A program made the translations under genes and the position numbers. Below are positions 7,601-15,868 of a stretch of DNA of 37,585 nt, piece after piece. Source of the stretch: JBBRUG01 sp038247995 (lineage in GTDB: Bacteria; Chloroflexota; Chloroflexia; Chloroflexales; Chloroflexaceae); NCBI GenBank assembly GCA_038247995.1, contig JBBRUG010000011.1, positions 1-37,585 of the forward strand. The letters run 5' to 3'. Under the pieces are notes generated by a model that worked only from the letters and a program-made list of their open reading frames with translations, did no database searches and was not told where the DNA came from. The stretch's first letter is position 1. Each line of letters begins with the position of its first letter.

Positions 7601-8523
7601 TTGGCGATCGTGGCGAACTGTGCATACACCTCGGGCATTTCTTCGGCCAGGCGGCTGATCGGCTGGGGCGTGCGGATGCCGGCCACCACATCTTCGCCCT
7701 GTGCATTCACCAGGTACTCACCGAAGATCGCCGTGTCGCCGGTGCTCGGGTTGCGGGTGAAGGCCACGCCGGTGGCGCTATCGTTGCCCATGTTGCCATA
7801 GACCATGGCCTGTACATTCACGCCGGTACCGAGGCTATCGGCGATCCGGTTGATCCGCCGATAATCGATTGCACGACGACCGTTCCACGAGTTGAACACC
7901 GCAGCGATCGCCATCTCCAGTTGCTTGAAGGGATCTTCGGGGAACTCCATACCGACATCGGTACGGATGATCGCCTTGAACTGATCGGCGATCACCGTCA
8001 ATTCCTCGGTGCTCAGATCAGTGTCAAGCCGATCGTGGCCCTTCGTCTCATCCATTACATGCTCAAAGCGCTCACCATCGACGCCAAGCACGATTTTGCC
8101 GAACAACTGAATGAAGCGCCGGTAAGCATCGGCGGCAAAGCGCGGGTTATCGGTGAGCTTCGCGAGGCCATCGCGGGTGGCTTGGTTCAAACCGAGGTTG
8201 AGCACTGTGTCCATCATGCCCGGCATGGAGAATTTGGCGCCGGAGCGGACTGAAACGAGCAGGGGGTTGGCGGGGTCGCCGAAGGTTTTGCCGGTTTGCG
8301 CCTCGATATCTTTGAGGGCGGCGCGAGCTTGATCCCAGAGGCCGGCGGGGAATTGTTTCCCGTCGTCGTAAAAGGCGTTACACGCCTCGGTGGTGATCGT
8401 AAAGCCGGGCGGAACCGGCACCCCGGTGCGTGTCATTTCTGCGACGCCCGCTCCCTTACCGCCGAGCAGATCGCGCATCGTCGCGTCGCCCTCGCGGAAG
8501 AGGTAGACCCACTTCTTCGTCAT
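4636..8523 (-). CDS. ppdK: Pyruvate, phosphate dikinase precursor with intein
   Basis: PPDK interconverts pyruvate, ATP and phosphate with phosphoenolpyruvate, AMP and pyrophosphate in the cytosol, linking glycolysis, gluconeogenesis and CO2 fixation. The precursor is 1295 residues. Removing a 420-residue intein (residues 452-871) leaves 875, the usual length (about 874-880). The N-terminal ATP-grasp part begins KWVYLFREGDATMRDLLGGKGAG. The phosphohistidine site GGMT/SHAAVVARGMGKP is split by the intein between Thr and Ser. The C-terminal TIM barrel has GIGLCRTEHMFF, FFSFGTNDLTQ and the catalytic-cysteine motif GICGEHGG, ending with NYVSCSPYR. ATG 8523 was chosen because GGGAGG precedes it by 7 nt; an upstream in-frame ATG at 8607 lies in the promoter. 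Until splicing occurs the swivelling phosphohistidine domain is broken, so the precursor should be inactive. No adjacent PPDK regulatory protein gene is seen. Confidence 0.97.
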   Translation of the reverse strand: MTKKWVYLFREGDATMRDLLGGKGAGVAEMTRTGVPVPPGFTITTEACNAFYDDGKQFPAGLWDQARAALKDIEAQTGKTFGDPANPLLVSVRSGAKFSMPGMMDTVLNLGLNQATRDGLAKLTDNPRFAADAYRRFIQLFGKIVLGVDGERFEHVMDETKGHDRLDTDLSTEELTVIADQFKAIIRTDVGMEFPEDPFKQLEMAIAAVFNSWNGRRAIDYRRINRIADSLGTGVNVQAMVYGNMGNDSATGVAFTRNPSTGDTAIFGEYLVNAQGEDVVAGIRTPQPISRLAEEMPEVYAQFATIAKQLEAHYKDVQDVEFTIERGKLWMLQTRNGKRTAAAAVKVAVDLANEGVLDHATAVQRVDPAALDQLLHPMIDPAARAKIKALTVGLPASPGAASGKAVFDPDEAEQLATLGEPVILIRIETAPEDFHGMVAAQAILTARGGMTCVAGETRILTDQGLLTAEAAFDRMAEGQTLRILAFDSTSLRPIWREIIAAGRKPADVLPVAVSQTGRAEDNTLRLTADHKMYTIQNRQLTKKRLDAVLSDEDFLTVVDQHPALAETPTPTALAYVAGAIFSDGYINLRSTKGAVTFVQKPTPAKADFIAAVEQSFEQAFGVPFSYVRERETVATLRGRTIQGSVEDRISFRREPAARLAEIRANLDSWVLSLDRTALLHFLAGFVDGDGTYAEESSMVRLQISMSHAKRDLLDGLALACLRLGIMPQIVNNRENYLLQISEQVEEILAFTHRIRAEIPPRRYESQCLSMRAMFADVQDVVNYMGRVREGVKRNVMFGVEKIRHDILPLCVGNLAREVEALLDAPLRSYRVRSAGAAQPALVYNFEVDASDDLDKNYIVFSSRMTPVLISNSHAAVVARGMGKPCVAGAGDLRVSYAEQAVHVNGTTVKKGDWVTLDGGTGEVFAGRLPTVQPELSDDFATLMQWADEFRQLGVRANADTPHDAAVARSFGAEGIGLCRTEHMFFEGDRIDSVREMIIAETEEERRAALAKIEPLQQADFEGIFRAMAGLPVTIRTLDPPLHEFLPHDAEEMDALAAKLGVSSEKVKARVESLRETNPMLGFRGCRLGIIYPEITEMQARAIFHAAAKLQKEGIEVHPEVMIPLVGYISEFNPQEQIVRKAAADVEAETGVKVKYLVGTMIELPRAALTADEIATTAEFFSFGTNDLTQTALGLSRDDAGRFLPLYVERKILTDDPFQTIDQRGVGELVRIGTTRGRETRPDLKVGICGEHGGDPASVAFFHSVGLNYVSCSPYRVPIARLSAAQAAIGEARRDK
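5911..7170 (-). mobile_element. Intein with LAGLIDADG homing endonuclease in PPDK
   Basis: A 420-residue in-frame insertion with protein-splicing blocks. Block A begins with Cys1 (CVAGETRILTDQG). Block B is LRLTADHKMYT with Thr76 and His79. Two LAGLIDADG-type motifs follow, VAGAIFSDG and LAGFVDGDG, with acidic residues Asp132 and Asp238 intact, so the endonuclease may be active. Block F is YNFEVDASDD, and block G ends VLISN with Ser as the first residue of the C-extein. Splicing would join Thr451 to Ser and restore GGMTSHAAVVARG. The residue before the terminal Asn is Ser rather than the usual His; some natural inteins tolerate this. Boundaries are firm because the flanks match uninterrupted PPDK exactly. 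Archaeal PEP synthase inteins are a known parallel in a related enzyme. Confidence 0.95.
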
Positions 8524-8571
8524 GGTCAGCCTCCCTAAGCCATATACACATATGTGGATTCGTACGATAAG

Positions 8572-8601
8572 CATCCCAACTATACTCCGCCCGTTGGGAT
8601 G
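8572..8601. promoter_or_regulatory. Palindromic operator over the ppdK -10
   Basis: CATCCCAAC (8572-8580) and GTTGGGATG (8593-8601) form a perfect 9-bp inverted repeat with a 12-bp gap. It covers the ppdK -10 hexamer and most of the spacer, where a bound protein would block RNA polymerase. Half-site centres are 21 bp apart, two helical turns, as for a dimeric regulator. A separate 10-bp palindrome CACATATGTG sits in the leader at 8547-8556. Confidence 0.6.
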
Positions 8602-8607
8602 AGTCAA
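8579..8607 (-). promoter_or_regulatory. Sigma-70 type promoter for ppdK
   Basis: On the minus strand TTGACT (8607-8602), a 17-bp spacer and TATAGT (8584-8579) match the housekeeping consensus 5/6 and 5/6. The start of transcription would be near 8572, giving a leader of about 50 nt with GGGAGG before ATG 8523. Confidence 0.75.
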
Positions 8608-8673
8608 ACGTTGGTTATCTTTCGTTGCGGGATTCTATATCCTGGGTTATCGATTGTTATCGGGGCGTAAAGG

Positions 8674-8772
8674 GGGCGACCATAGGGGTCGCCCGTACTT
8701 CCATCGCCGCGTGCCGCCTGCCGCCTGCCGCCTGCCGCTCGCTCATCTGCGCAATCTGCGCAATCTGCGGAT
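8674..8772. repeat. Hairpin and short tandem repeats, ppdK-protease spacer
   Basis: GGGCGACC and GGTCGCCC (8674-8694) form an 8-bp hairpin. Then TGCCGCC is repeated four times, the last copy imperfect (8712-8739), and TCTGCGCAA twice (about 8746-8763). The same TCTGCGCAA unit recurs just before the polymerase gene at 13350-13370. No gene is seen in 8524-8850. Confidence 0.7.
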
Positions 8773-8804
8773 GCTGCCGCCTGCTGCCTGCCCTCTCCGC
8801 CGCG

Positions 8805-8813
8805 TGGTACAAT
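8805..8813 (+). promoter_or_regulatory. Extended -10 promoter for M16 protease
   Basis: TG-G-TACAAT. Transcription would start near 8820, after an in-frame ATG at 8812 that is therefore unlikely to be used. This supports the start at 8851. Confidence 0.55.
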
Positions 8814-8850
8814 GCACAAAGCTATGCGCTTCCCTACTAGCGAGGACGTA

Positions 8851-11766
8851 ATGACGCTGACCCACGGCTTTGAACTGCTCCGCGATGAAACCGTCGCTGA
8901 ACTGAATATTCGGGCGCTTCTGTATCGCCACGCCAAAACCGGCGCTGAACTGCTCTCGGTGATCGCCGACGACGAGAATAAGTCGTTTGGGATTACCTTT
9001 CGCACCCCGCCCCATGACTCAACCGGGATCGCGCATATCCTGGAACACTCGGTGCTCTGTGGCTCGCGCAAGTATCCGGTTAAGGAGCCGTTCGTCGAAC
9101 TGCTCAAGAGTTCGCTGAAAACGTTCCTGAACGCAATGACCTACCCGGATAAGACGACCTATCCGGTGGCCAGTACCAACCTGCGTGATTTCTACAACCT
9201 TGTTGATGTCTACCTCGACGCGGTGTTCTTCCCGCGGATTACGCCCGAAATTTTGCAGCAAGAGGGCTGGCACTACGAGTTGGAGCGCCGCGATGAGCCG
9301 CTGATCTATAAGGGTGTTGTCTATAACGAGATGAAAGGCGCCTACTCGTCGCCCGATAGCGTGCTCTATCGCTACGCGCAGCAGTCGCTCTTTCCCGACA
9401 CTACCTATGGCTACTCGTCGGGCGGCGATCCGAAGGCGATCCCCGACCTGACCTATGACGCCTTTACGCAGTTCCACTCTACGCTCTACCATCCCTCGAA
9501 TGCGCGGATCTTCTTTTATGGCGACGATCCCGCTGAAGATCGCCTGCGCCTGCTCGACGCGGTATTGAACCAGTTCGAGCGGATCGATCCGCCTTCGCAG
9601 ATCGATGTGCAGGCGCCTTTCGACGCGCCGCGCAGCTTCGAGCACACCTATCCCGCTCCTGCCGATGCCACAGCGAAAAAGGGCATGGTGATGCTGAGTT
9701 GGATGGTCGGCGAGGAACTTGATGTTGCCGAAGTGCTTACCCGCGATATGCTCGGCTACATCTTGCTCGGCACATCGGCGGCGCCGTTGCGCAAGGCCCT
9801 AGTCGATTCGGGCCTCGGCGATGATGTAATCGGTGGCGGTTATAACGATGGCCTGCGGCAGCATACCTTCGGCGTAGGTATGAAGGGCATCGATCCAGCC
9901 GACGCCGAGCGCGTCGAGGCATTGGTGATCAGTACGCTTGAAGCGCTCGCCCACGACGGGATTGACCCGGCCCAACTCTCCGCTGCCCTAAACACCTTCG
10001 AGTTCTCGCTGCGCGAAAATAATACCGGCAGTTTCCCGCGCGGCCTCAGCCTGATGCTGCGCACGATGGGCGTCTGGATCTATGACGGCGACCCGATCGC
10101 GGCGCTGCGTTTCGCCGCGCCGCTGGCCAAGCTGCGCGCCGCAATCGAAAGTGGTGAACAGATCTTCGAGCCGCTGATTACTGCCTTGCTGCTCGCCAAT
10201 CCGCATCGCACGCGGGTGTTGCTGCGCCCTGATCCCGAGCAGGCCGAGCGCGACGCTGCCGAGGAGCGCGCCCGTCTCGATGCCGTCCGTGCCACGCTCA
10301 GCGACGCCGATCTCGACACGATTATCGCCAACACGCAGACGCTCAAGGCGATGCAGGAGGCCGCTGATCCGCCCGCAGAGTTGGCGAAGATCCCGACGCT
10401 CACGCTCGCCGATCTTGAGCGTGAAGGCAAGCTGATTCCCACCGAACACGGCGAGGCCGGCGGTGCGCCGCTGCTCTATCATCCGCTGGCGACGAATGGG
10501 ATTGTGTACCTCGAACTGGCCTTCGATCTCTTCGCTGCACCGCTGCATCTGCTGCCGCTGGTCCCGCTCTTCGGGCGCGCACTCACCGAGATGGGTACCG
10601 AAAAGGACGACTTTGTGCGCCTCGTGCAGCGCATCGGCACCGACACCGGCGGCATTTCGGTTGCGCCGATCACCATGGCGCGTCGCGACGATGCAGCGCC
10701 GGTGGGTCGCCTGATTGTGCGCGGTAAATCCACCACCGGCCAGGCCGCTAAGCTCTTCGCCCTGCTCAGCGATGTGCTGCTCACGGCCCGCCTCGATAAC
10801 CGTCAGCGCTTCCGCCAGATCGTGCAGCGCGCCCGCGCCGGCCGCGAGTCGGCGCTGGTGCCGAGCGGTAACGCTTACGCCCGCCGCCGCCTCACTGCGC
10901 GGTTTCATCCTTCCGATTGGGCCGAGGAGCAGATGGGCGGGATCAGCAATCTGTTCTACCTGCGCGAACTGGAGCAGCGCATCGAGGCCGATTGGCCTAG
11001 TGTGCTCGCCGATCTGGAGGCGTTGCGCACTGCGCTGGTGAACCGGCGTAGCCTGATCAGCAACCTGACCCTCGACCCCGCTGCGCAGAGTACTTTCACA
11101 CCGGTTCTCGGCACTTTCATCACCGGCCTGCCCGACGCCGCCTACACGCCGGTCGTCTGGCCTGTCGATCCGCGCACCGGCGGCGAAGGCCTCACCATCC
11201 CCGCCCGCGTCAACTATGTGATCAAGGGCGCCGACATTCACGCCCTCGGCCTGCGCCCCAATGGCTCCGCCGGCGTGGCCACCAAACTGCTCAACACCGG
11301 CTACATCTGGGACAAAGTGCGGGTGCAGGGTGGCGCCTACGGCGGCGGCTCGGGCTACGACCGCAGCACGGGCTACTACGGCTTTAGTTCATACCGCGAC
11401 CCGAACCTTACTGCCACGCTGAAGATCTACGATGCCGCCGGCGCGTTCTTACGCAGCGCGCCCTTCGATCAGGTGGCAATCGAGCGGGCGGTGATCGGCA
11501 CGATTAGCGATGTGGATGGCTACCAGCTTCCCGACGCAAAAGGCTGGACGGCGCTGGTGCGCCACCTGACCGGCGTCACCGATGCGTATCGTCAGCAGTT
11601 GCGCGAAGAGATTTTGGCCGCCGATCTAAACAGCTTGCACACCTTCGCCGCTGCCGCCGACGCCGTACGCGACCACGGCCAGATCACCGTAATCGGCTCC
11701 GCCGACGCAATCAACGCTGCGAATGGCGAACTTGAAAAACCGCTCGATATTACTTCGGTCCTCTAA
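8851..11766 (+). CDS. PreP-like M16C zinc metalloprotease
   Basis: A 971-residue peptidase of family M16C (presequence protease/insulinase group), the full family length. These enzymes enclose and degrade small unfolded peptides inside a two-halved chamber. The inverted zinc motif HILEH is at residues 62-66, within STGIAHILEHSVLCGS. The downstream glutamate ligand is in the YNEMKGAYSSPDS segment. The C-terminal half ends with the substrate-binding GGAYGGGSGY region and a conserved SSYRDPNL. No signal peptide is seen, so it probably acts in the cytosol. I chose ATG 8851, preceded by GAGGA at about 6 nt; upstream in-frame ATGs fall in or next to the -10 element. A hairpin and der follow closely. 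Confidence 0.93.
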   Translation: MTLTHGFELLRDETVAELNIRALLYRHAKTGAELLSVIADDENKSFGITFRTPPHDSTGIAHILEHSVLCGSRKYPVKEPFVELLKSSLKTFLNAMTYPDKTTYPVASTNLRDFYNLVDVYLDAVFFPRITPEILQQEGWHYELERRDEPLIYKGVVYNEMKGAYSSPDSVLYRYAQQSLFPDTTYGYSSGGDPKAIPDLTYDAFTQFHSTLYHPSNARIFFYGDDPAEDRLRLLDAVLNQFERIDPPSQIDVQAPFDAPRSFEHTYPAPADATAKKGMVMLSWMVGEELDVAEVLTRDMLGYILLGTSAAPLRKALVDSGLGDDVIGGGYNDGLRQHTFGVGMKGIDPADAERVEALVISTLEALAHDGIDPAQLSAALNTFEFSLRENNTGSFPRGLSLMLRTMGVWIYDGDPIAALRFAAPLAKLRAAIESGEQIFEPLITALLLANPHRTRVLLRPDPEQAERDAAEERARLDAVRATLSDADLDTIIANTQTLKAMQEAADPPAELAKIPTLTLADLEREGKLIPTEHGEAGGAPLLYHPLATNGIVYLELAFDLFAAPLHLLPLVPLFGRALTEMGTEKDDFVRLVQRIGTDTGGISVAPITMARRDDAAPVGRLIVRGKSTTGQAAKLFALLSDVLLTARLDNRQRFRQIVQRARAGRESALVPSGNAYARRRLTARFHPSDWAEEQMGGISNLFYLRELEQRIEADWPSVLADLEALRTALVNRRSLISNLTLDPAAQSTFTPVLGTFITGLPDAAYTPVVWPVDPRTGGEGLTIPARVNYVIKGADIHALGLRPNGSAGVATKLLNTGYIWDKVRVQGGAYGGGSGYDRSTGYYGFSSYRDPNLTATLKIYDAAGAFLRSAPFDQVAIERAVIGTISDVDGYQLPDAKGWTALVRHLTGVTDAYRQQLREEILAADLNSLHTFAAAADAVRDHGQITVIGSADAINAANGELEKPLDITSVL

Positions 11767-11775
11767 AGCAGTACC

Positions 11776-11813
11776 GCCTGGTTGATCGAGCGCTTGCGCT
11801 TGATCAACCAGGC
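11776..11813 (+). other. 18-bp hairpin 9 nt upstream of der start
   Basis: GCCTGGTTGATCGAGCGC pairs with GCGCTTGATCAACCAGGC with one G-U pair. It is followed by AAAAACATT and the der ATG at 11823, not by a T-tract, so it is a poor terminator on this strand. The only Shine-Dalgarno-like bases (AGG) are inside the 3' arm, so the hairpin could hide the ribosome site. Confidence 0.75.
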
Positions 11814-11822
11814 AAAAACATT

Positions 11823-13172
11823 ATGAACAAACCAATTGTCGCCCTCGTCGGGCGTCCCAATGTTGGCAAATCGACCTTCTTCAACCGCCTGATCGGCGAG
11901 CGTAAGGCGATTATCGAAGACCTACCCGGCACCACGCGTGATCGGCTCTATGGCGATAGTTTCTGGAATGGCCGCGAGTTCACGGTTGTCGATACCGCCG
12001 GGATCCTCTTCGGCGCCGACGACCCGACCCTGCCGTTGGCCGAGATCACCAGCCGCGTGCGCGAACAAGCCCAACTCGCGATCACTGAGGCCGACGCGAT
12101 CATCTTCATGGTCGATGGTCGCGAGGGCATGACCGGCGCCGATGAAGAAGTCGCCCATATTCTGCACTCCACAGCCAAACCGGTTGTGCTGGCGGTGAAC
12201 AAGTGCGATAGCCAGGAGCGCAATCTCGATGCCGTAGAGTTCTACGCGCTCAGCCTCGGCAATCCCATCCCGATGAGCGCCTTCCACGGCCTCGGCACCG
12301 GTGATGTGCTTGATCAGGTTGTGGAGGGTTTCCCCACCAGCGACCCGGATGAAGAAGAAGATCCGCACCTCAAGATCGCGATTGTCGGGCGGCCGAACGT
12401 GGGCAAGTCCAGCCTGCTCAACAAACTGATCGGCGAAGAGCGCAGCGTCGTGAGCGCCGTGCCCGGTACCACTCGCGACAGTATTGACACGATGATCACC
12501 TATCACGGTCAAAAAATTACCCTGATCGATACCGCCGGCATCCGCCGTTCCGGCAAGATCGAGCGTGGCATCGAAAAGTACGCCGTGGTGCGTACGCTCA
12601 AGGCAATCGAGCGCTGCGATGTGGCGCTGCTGTTGATCGACGCAATTGAGGGCGTCACTGCGCAGGATACTCATATCGCTGGGATGGTGCTGGAGGCCAA
12701 AAAAGGCCTGGGGATTCTGGTCAATAAGTGGGATGCGATCGAGAAGGATAACCAGACCTACTACGAGTTTGAAGACCAGGTGCGCGAGTCGTTCAAGTTC
12801 GTCTCGTTTGCGCCGGTTCAGTTCATCTCCGCGCTAACCGGCCAGCGGGTGAGTGACCTTATTCAGCTTGCGCTGGATATCTACGACCAACGCCAGAAGC
12901 GCGTACCGACCCACGAACTGAACCAGTTCCTGCGCGAGGCTGTGCGCGCCCAGCCGCCGATGGCGATCAAGAAGGGTGCTCACCTGCGGATCTATTATGC
13001 CGTGCAACCCCAGATCGAGCCGCCGGTGTTCCTGTTCTTTGCCAACGACGGCGAACTGGTGCATTGGAGTTATGGGCGTTACCTAGAGAATCGCCTGCGC
13101 GAAAACTACGACTTCGGCGGCACGCCAATCGTGATCGTCTTCCGCTCCCGTGAGGGCAAGGACGAGCGGTAG
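11823..13172 (+). CDS. der: Ribosome-assembly GTPase Der (EngA)
   Basis: Der is an essential double GTPase that helps mature the 50S ribosomal subunit. This 449-residue protein has two complete G domains. The first has GRPNVGKST at residues 10-18, DTAG and NKCD; the second has GRPNVGKSS near residue 188, DTAG and NKWD. The C-terminal KH-like domain (about 360-449) includes NQFLREAVRAQPP and ends with the conserved GTPIVIVFRSR. Length is normal. ATG 11823 lies directly after a strong hairpin and lacks an accessible Shine-Dalgarno. It could be co-transcribed with the upstream protease, since only 56 nt separate them. The identification is firm. Confidence 0.97.
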   Translation: MNKPIVALVGRPNVGKSTFFNRLIGERKAIIEDLPGTTRDRLYGDSFWNGREFTVVDTAGILFGADDPTLPLAEITSRVREQAQLAITEADAIIFMVDGREGMTGADEEVAHILHSTAKPVVLAVNKCDSQERNLDAVEFYALSLGNPIPMSAFHGLGTGDVLDQVVEGFPTSDPDEEEDPHLKIAIVGRPNVGKSSLLNKLIGEERSVVSAVPGTTRDSIDTMITYHGQKITLIDTAGIRRSGKIERGIEKYAVVRTLKAIERCDVALLLIDAIEGVTAQDTHIAGMVLEAKKGLGILVNKWDAIEKDNQTYYEFEDQVRESFKFVSFAPVQFISALTGQRVSDLIQLALDIYDQRQKRVPTHELNQFLREAVRAQPPMAIKKGAHLRIYYAVQPQIEPPVFLFFANDGELVHWSYGRYLENRLRENYDFGGTPIVIVFRSREGKDER

Positions 13173-13231
13173 GGCAAGCTTTCACGCGGCAGCAGCGCGG
13201 CCAATTGGTTCTCACCGAATTTGTTAGTTCA

Positions 13232-13260
13232 TTGGACTTACTAAATCTTAGCTCGATACA
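13232..13260 (+). promoter_or_regulatory. Candidate promoter for family B DNA polymerase
   Basis: TTGGAC, 17-bp spacer, GATACA. The rest of 13173-13371 shows no gene; short frames there lack any recognisable domain. Confidence 0.45.
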
Positions 13261-13371
13261 CTGCACCCTTGCGCTCGCCGATATGTATGCGCACTGCGCC
13301 TTCACACCCGCCGAGCGCGACCGGCTGCACGATGCACCTGAGGATTGCTATCTGCGCAATCTGCGCAATCT

Positions 13372-15852
13372 ATGGATCATTTCCTCATGCCCAATCCCTC
13401 GGTTGAAGCCTGGATCAGCGGCTGGAACCCGACACCCGGCATCGTCTCGGTCTGGGCCAATCGTGATGGCGCCGCGCTCGTCTGGCGACGGGTGGCAGGG
13501 CGTTTGGTGCGTGAACAGGCGCGCTATCGGCCCTGGTTGTTCGCCACGCATCTGGAAGATCTGGCCCACCTCGGTTCGCGGCTTGCGCTGAACGACCCCG
13601 CCGCGCCGATTTCCGCCACGCTGCTTGATGGCCCTGACGACAGTTATCGCTACCTGATCACGGCGCGCTCCGGGCGGGGCCTGGAAACCGCCCTGCTCGC
13701 CGGCGCCACCCGACGCCTCGACCGGCCGGTGAACTCCCTCCACGACCTCGATGATTACCTGCGCCTCGGCCCGGTGGAGCAATACCTGATCGCCAGCGGG
13801 CGGGTCTATTTTCGGGGCCTCAGCTACAGCGACCTGCACCGCATGCAGATCGACCTGGAGACGACGGCGCTCGACCCGGCTGAGGGCCGGATCTTCATGG
13901 CCGCCGTGCGCGATAGTCGTGGGCTGACTCAGGTGCTCGAAGCGCCGACGGAGGCCGACGAAGCCGACCTGATCCGCGATCTGGTGCGCCTGGTGCGCGA
14001 GCACGATCCAGACGTGATCGAGAACCACAATCTGTTCGGCTTCGACCTGCCGTTCCTCGAAGCACGCGCCGAGCTACTGGGCGTGGCGTTGCAATTGGCC
14101 CGCCCCGGCGCTCCCCAGCGCGTCGAGCGTTATGCCGAGGAAATCCGGGGTGGGCGGCGCCGTTCGCGCTACAGCGTGGCCGGGCGCGAACTACTCGATA
14201 CGTTGGACGCTGTGCGCCGCCACGATTTCGTCGCCCGCGACCTGCCCAGCCACCGCCTGAAAGACGTAGCGCGCTCGTTTGGCGTGGCCGGCCCGGAGCG
14301 CATCTATTTGGCCGGCGCGGCGGTGTATCCAACGTATCAGGCTGAACCGGAACTCGTGCGGCGTTACGCCCTCGACGATGTGGCCGAGGTCGATGCGCTC
14401 TCGCAGCGCCTGCATGCCGCGCCCTTCGCGCTAGCCGGAATGGCGCCGCGCCGCTTCGAGCGAGTGGCCTGGGCCGGCCCGGCAATGGGTATTTTAGAGC
14501 CGATGCTGCTGCGCGCCTACTACCACGCCAACGCCGCCCCGCCGCTACCGCCGGCCGCGCGCAACGAGTACGGCGGCGAACATGCCGGCGGCGCACTGTT
14601 CCTCTTCGCTGAAGGTGTGGCCCGCCACGTCGTCAAGGCCGACATCGCCTCGCTCTATCCCTCGCTGATGCGCGCCTATCGGATCGGCCCCGCATGCGAT
14701 CGGATCGGCGCGTTGCTGGGCATTGTCGAGTACCTGCTCGAAGCGCGGTTGGCCCACAAAGCAGCGGCGCGCAGCGCGATCCCGGGATCGCTGGCAGCCG
14801 GGCATCATCACGCGCTCCAGGCCGCTATGAAGCTGATCATTAACTCGGCTTATGGTTACATGGGCGCGGTGAGTATGGGCCTATTCAGCGACATGCGCGC
14901 CGCCGACGAAGTCACCCGGCGTGGGCGCGCCACGCTCGACCAAGTGATCGCCGCCTTGCGTAAGCGCGGCGTGGCCCTGATCGAAGCCGATACCGACGGG
15001 GTCTACTTCGCTGTGCCGCCCACCTGGAACGAAGCCGCCGAGCGAGCGCTGGTGGCAAGTGTTGCCGCCGAGTTACCGCCCGGCATTCAGTTGGAGTACG
15101 AAGGGCGCTACGCGGCGATGTTCTCGCACGAAGTGAAGAACTACGCTCTCCTCGGCTACGACGACACGCTGACGATGCGCGGCGTCGCCATGCGCTCGGT
15201 GCGCAGCGAGCCCTTTGCCGAACGCTTCCTGCGCGACGCAATGCCCTGTGTGATGGTTGGTGATGTGGCCGCGCTGCACCAACTGTTGCTCACCACCGTG
15301 GACGATCTGCGTGCGCGGCGCATCCCCCTCGCCGATGTCGCCGTACGCGCCCGGCTCACCAAAACACCCGCAGCCTACGCCGCCAGTCGCTCGCGCGAAG
15401 GCCCCTACGAAGCGCTGCTCGCCGCCGGCCGCACCACCTGGAACCCCGGCGAACGGGTGCGCTTCTACCGCGCCGAGGGCGGGGGGTATGCGTTGCTGCC
15501 CGAAGAAAACAGTTCGCAGTCGGCAGGCGACAGTTCGCAGTCGGCAGGCCAATTGTCTGGTCACTCAACTTTCAGACTGTCAGACTGTCAGACTGCTGGA
15601 CTGTCAGACTGTCAGACTGCTGGACTGTCAGACTGTCAGACTGCTGGACTGTCAGACTGTCAGACTGCTGGACTGCTGAATTATGATCCCGAACACTACA
15701 TCCGCATCCTGATCAACAACTACGCCGGGCGGCTACGCAAAGCCTTCGACCCGAATGATTTCGCCCAGATCATCCGTATCGACGGCCAGGCGAGTTTGTT
15801 CGACGCGCCAATTAGTACCATCCAACCGCGCTGGATTGCGCCGGAGGGATAG
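13372..15852 (+). CDS. Family B DNA polymerase with proofreading domain
   Basis: This 826-residue enzyme is a family B (Pol II/archaeal-like) DNA polymerase. The 3'-5' exonuclease has Exo I DLETT (Asp161), Exo II NHNLFGFDLPFL and Exo III YALDDVAEV. The palm has motif A DIASLYPSLM (Asp424), motif B KLIINSAYGYMG (Lys487) and motif C ADTDGVYF (Asp540, Asp542). All catalytic residues are present, so it should both synthesise and proofread. Its role here (repair, translesion or restart) is inference. Near the C-terminus a stretch of repeats translating as SSQSAGD twice and LSDCQTAG four times interrupts the thumb region without breaking the frame. The start is uncertain: ATG 13372 or ATG 13387, neither with a clear ribosome site; a TTG at 13345 looks worse. 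Confidence 0.92.
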   Translation: MDHFLMPNPSVEAWISGWNPTPGIVSVWANRDGAALVWRRVAGRLVREQARYRPWLFATHLEDLAHLGSRLALNDPAAPISATLLDGPDDSYRYLITARSGRGLETALLAGATRRLDRPVNSLHDLDDYLRLGPVEQYLIASGRVYFRGLSYSDLHRMQIDLETTALDPAEGRIFMAAVRDSRGLTQVLEAPTEADEADLIRDLVRLVREHDPDVIENHNLFGFDLPFLEARAELLGVALQLARPGAPQRVERYAEEIRGGRRRSRYSVAGRELLDTLDAVRRHDFVARDLPSHRLKDVARSFGVAGPERIYLAGAAVYPTYQAEPELVRRYALDDVAEVDALSQRLHAAPFALAGMAPRRFERVAWAGPAMGILEPMLLRAYYHANAAPPLPPAARNEYGGEHAGGALFLFAEGVARHVVKADIASLYPSLMRAYRIGPACDRIGALLGIVEYLLEARLAHKAAARSAIPGSLAAGHHHALQAAMKLIINSAYGYMGAVSMGLFSDMRAADEVTRRGRATLDQVIAALRKRGVALIEADTDGVYFAVPPTWNEAAERALVASVAAELPPGIQLEYEGRYAAMFSHEVKNYALLGYDDTLTMRGVAMRSVRSEPFAERFLRDAMPCVMVGDVAALHQLLLTTVDDLRARRIPLADVAVRARLTKTPAAYAASRSREGPYEALLAAGRTTWNPGERVRFYRAEGGGYALLPEENSSQSAGDSSQSAGQLSGHSTFRLSDCQTAGLSDCQTAGLSDCQTAGLSDCQTAGLLNYDPEHYIRILINNYAGRLRKAFDPNDFAQIIRIDGQASLFDAPISTIQPRWIAPEG
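15510..15680 (+). repeat. Two in-frame tandem arrays inside DNA polymerase
   Basis: A 21-bp unit occurs twice (15510-15551), translating as SSQSAG plus one residue. A 24-bp unit built on GTCAGACT occurs four times exactly (15576-15671) with a partial fifth, translating as LSDCQTAG each time. Both unit lengths are multiples of three, so copy-number change would keep the frame. Copies are nearly identical, implying recent expansion. Confidence 0.95.
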
Positions 15853-15868
15853 CGCGTGGCGTGCAACG

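Noticed and set aside
9988..11241. 417-residue open frame antisense to the M16 protease
   Set aside because: Long only because of GC-rich codon use on the other strand; the sense gene has full family motifs.
11776..11813. Rho-independent terminator after the protease
   Set aside because: The stem is followed by A-run, not T-run, on the gene's strand and lies 9 nt before der.
13345..13371. TTG start for the DNA polymerase
   Set aside because: The possible ribosome site touches the TTG directly, and the extension translates the TCTGCGCAA repeat.
15576..15671. Possible CRISPR array in the polymerase gene
   Set aside because: The four 24-bp units are directly adjacent with no spacers and translate in frame as part of the protein.
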